Source: Hydrogenophaga sp. IBVHS2
Lineage (GTDB): Bacteria; Pseudomonadota; Gammaproteobacteria; Burkholderiales; Burkholderiaceae_C
Length of the DNA stretch: 64,000 nt
Direction: 5' to 3'
NCBI RefSeq assembly: GCF_002127215.1
Contig: NZ_NFUT01000001.1
Span: forward strand, 868,001-932,000
Part shown: positions 62,109-64,000 of the stretch, piece by piece
How the letters are laid out: each line of letters begins with the position of its first letter
Numbering within the stretch: position 1 is the first letter of the stretch
The notes under the pieces: generated by a model
What the model was told of the DNA's origin: nothing
What the model saw: only the letters and a program-made list of their open reading frames with translations
Databases searched by the model: none
Translations under genes and position numbers: made by a program

Positions 62109-64000
62109 ATGACCGCTCAGTACCAGGTCCACGGCGACGTGGCCGTCATCACGCTGAACAACCCGCCGGTCAACGGCCTGGGTCTGTCGACCCGCCAGGG
62201 CATCACCGACGGGCTGGCCCGTGCCGAGGCCGATGCGGCCGTCAAGGCGGTGGTCATCACCGGCGCCGGCAAGGCCTTCTCGGGCGGCGCCGACATCCGC
62301 GAGTTCGGCACGCCCAAGGCGCTGGCCGAGCCCAACCTGCTGTCGGTGATCCTGGCGGTGGAGAACAGCCGCAAGCCGGTGGTGGCGGCCCTGCACAGCG
62401 TGGCCATGGGCGGTGGTCTGGAGCTGGCGCTCGGCGCCCACTACCGCATCGCCGCTCCTGGCTGCAATGTGGCCCTGCCCGAGGTCAAGCTGGGCCTGAT
62501 CCCGGGTGCCGGCGGCACCCAGCGCCTGCCGCGCGCGGTGGGGGTGGAGGTGGCCCTGAACATGATCGTCAGCGGCGAGCCGGTCAAGAGCGAGATGCTG
62601 GCCCAGATCCCGGGCCAGAAACTCTTCGACAAGCTGGCCGCATCGGCCGAATCGCTGATGGACGAGGCCCTGGCCCTGGCCCGTGAGGTGGCCGCGCGCC
62701 ACGCCGACGGCAGCCCGCTGCCGCTGGTGCGCAACCTGCCCTGCAAGCACAAGGACGGTGACGCCTACTTCCAGTTCGCCCGCAACATGGTCAAGGGCAT
62801 GGCCAAGAACTTCCCGGCCCCGGGCAAGTGCGTGGACGCGGTGGAAGCCGCCACGCAGAAGAAGTTCAATGACGGCATGGCCTTCGAGCGCGAGATCTTC
62901 ATCAACCTGATGTGGACGCCCGAGTGCCGCGCGCTGCGCCACCTGTTCACCGCCGAACGCGCCGCCAGCAAGATCCCCGACGTGGCCGACGACACGCCGC
63001 AGCGCAAGATCGAGAAGGTGGCCGTCATCGGCGCCGGCACCATGGGTGGCGGCATCTCCATGAACTTCCTCAATGCCGGCATCCCGGTCACCATCCTGGA
63101 GACCAAACAGGAGGCCCTGGACCGCGGCGTGGGTGTCATGCGCGGCAACTACGAGGCGCAGGTGAAGAAGGGCAAGCTCAAGCAGGACAAGCTCGATGCC
63201 CGCATGGCGCTGCTCAAGACCACGCTGGACTACAAGGACATCGGCGACGCCGACCTGGTGATCGAGGCCGTGTTCGAGGACATGGGCGTCAAGGAAGCCG
63301 TGTTCAAGAAGCTGGATGAGGTCATGAAGCCCGGTGCCATCCTGGCCTCCAACACCTCCACGCTGGACGTGAACCAGATCGCCGCCTTCACGAAGCGCCC
63401 GCAGGACGTGGTGGGTCTGCACTTCTTCAGCCCGGCCAACGTCATGAAGCTGCTGGAGGTGGTGCGTGGCGAGAAGACCGCCAAGGACGTGATGGCCACC
63501 GTCATGACCGTGGCCAAGAAGATCAAGAAGACCGCCGTGGTCTCCGGCGTGTGCGACGGCTTCATCGGCAACCGCATGATCGAGCAGTACGGCCGCCAGG
63601 GCGGCTTCCTGCTGGACGAGGGCTGCACCCCGGCCCAGGTCGACCGCGCGATCGAGAAGTTCGGCTTTGCCATGGGCCCCTTCCGCATGGGCGACCTGGC
63701 CGGCAACGACATCGGCTGGGCGATCCGCAAGCGCCGCTATGTGGAGAAGCCGGACATGAAGTACAGCAAGACCGCCGACCTGCTGTGCGAGAAGGGCCGC
63801 TTCGGCCAGAAGGTGGGCAAGGGCTGGTACGACTATGTGTCGGGCAAGCGCGACGCCATTCCCAACGCCGAGGTGGAGCAGATGATCGCCGACCACCGCG
63901 CCGCACTCGGCATCAAGCCGCGCAAGATCTCCGACGAAGAAATCGTGCAGCGCCTGGTGTTCTCGCTGGTCAACGAGGCCGCCCACATCCTGGAAGAGGG
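62109..64000 (+). CDS. Bifunctional enoyl-CoA hydratase/3-hydroxyacyl-CoA dehydrogenase (cut by window end)
   Basis: The first 630 codons are present and open to the right edge. The N-terminal crotonase domain has GADIREFG and the two catalytic Glu residues at about 105 (GGLELALG) and 125 (LPEVKLGLIPGAGGTQRLP). The 3-hydroxyacyl-CoA dehydrogenase domain starts near 298 with VAVIGAGTMGGGI, then EAVFED, SNTSTLD and the catalytic His in GLHFFSPANVMKLLEVV. This is the FadB/FadJ/peroxisomal MFE-1 arrangement for beta-oxidation. It has its own promoter 100 bases after livF. AGAGGAG precedes the ATG. Confidence 0.93.
   Translation, partial: MTAQYQVHGDVAVITLNNPPVNGLGLSTRQGITDGLARAEADAAVKAVVITGAGKAFSGGADIREFGTPKALAEPNLLSVILAVENSRKPVVAALHSVAMGGGLELALGAHYRIAAPGCNVALPEVKLGLIPGAGGTQRLPRAVGVEVALNMIVSGEPVKSEMLAQIPGQKLFDKLAASAESLMDEALALAREVAARHADGSPLPLVRNLPCKHKDGDAYFQFARNMVKGMAKNFPAPGKCVDAVEAATQKKFNDGMAFEREIFINLMWTPECRALRHLFTAERAASKIPDVADDTPQRKIEKVAVIGAGTMGGGISMNFLNAGIPVTILETKQEALDRGVGVMRGNYEAQVKKGKLKQDKLDARMALLKTTLDYKDIGDADLVIEAVFEDMGVKEAVFKKLDEVMKPGAILASNTSTLDVNQIAAFTKRPQDVVGLHFFSPANVMKLLEVVRGEKTAKDVMATVMTVAKKIKKTAVVSGVCDGFIGNRMIEQYGRQGGFLLDEGCTPAQVDRAIEKFGFAMGPFRMGDLAGNDIGWAIRKRRYVEKPDMKYSKTADLLCEKGRFGQKVGKGWYDYVSGKRDAIPNAEVEQMIADHRAALGIKPRKISDEEIVQRLVFSLVNEAAHILEE

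Overview
The window is a gene-dense, high-GC stretch of a betaproteobacterial chromosome. The gene order rlmN-pilW-rodZ-ispG-hisS-yfgM-bamB-der-hfq-hflX-hflK-hflC-hisZ-purA, the pairs smc-zipA-ligA and glnD-map, and the block dapC-dapD-pilU-dapE-prmB all point to Burkholderiales, most likely Comamonadaceae. The genus cannot be fixed from the sequence alone. No tRNA, rRNA, CRISPR array, insertion sequence or phage gene was seen, and no gap between genes exceeds about 225 bases.

Layout. 1-16.4 kb (+ strand): a housekeeping run covering rRNA/tRNA modification (rlmN), type IV pilus assembly (pilW), cell shape (rodZ), isoprenoids (ispG), translation (hisS), outer-membrane assembly (yfgM-like, bamB), ribosome GTPases (der, hflX), the RNA chaperone hfq, the FtsH regulators hflKC, histidine and purine synthesis (hisZ, purA), a phosphoribosyltransferase, metC, and a 59-residue basic protein started by TTG. 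16.4-20.7 kb: mnmH and a tesA-like esterase on the minus strand, then a YbbA-type ATPase, rlmB and a double-hotdog dehydratase on the plus strand. 20.7-28.8 kb (- strand): an ABC-F protein, prmB, and the succinylase lysine/peptidoglycan branch dapC-dapD-dapE with the pilus retraction ATPase pilU inside it, then an MHYT membrane sensor. 29-37 kb (+): smc, zipA, ligA, def and an unrecognised gene. 37-41 kb (-): glnD, map. 41-46 kb (+): purL, a DUF808 membrane protein and a hypothetical gene. 46-53.6 kb (mixed strands): rlhA, an alpha/beta hydrolase, a parvulin, bolA, yciB, a TerB/DUF697 protein, msrB and selO.

53.7-64 kb (+): the most distinctive part. An acyl-CoA ligase, two paralogous periplasmic binding proteins, two LivHM-type permeases, two LivGF-type ATPases and the start of a bifunctional enoyl-CoA hydratase/3-hydroxyacyl-CoA dehydrogenase all read in one direction. 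This looks like an importer coupled to CoA activation and beta-oxidation rather than plain branched-chain amino acid uptake. The two ATPases deviate at motifs that meet in the same composite ATP site (Walker A Lys to Arg in the LivF-like protein, signature Gly to Ala in the LivG-like protein). This predicts one consensus and one degenerate site.

A second window-wide pattern is a -10-like hexamer (GATAAT or CACAAT) placed 6-8 bases upstream of an ATG at six genes (mnmH, rlmB, dapC, map, yciB, selO). That spacing would start the transcript at or next to the start codon, so leaderless mRNAs are predicted.
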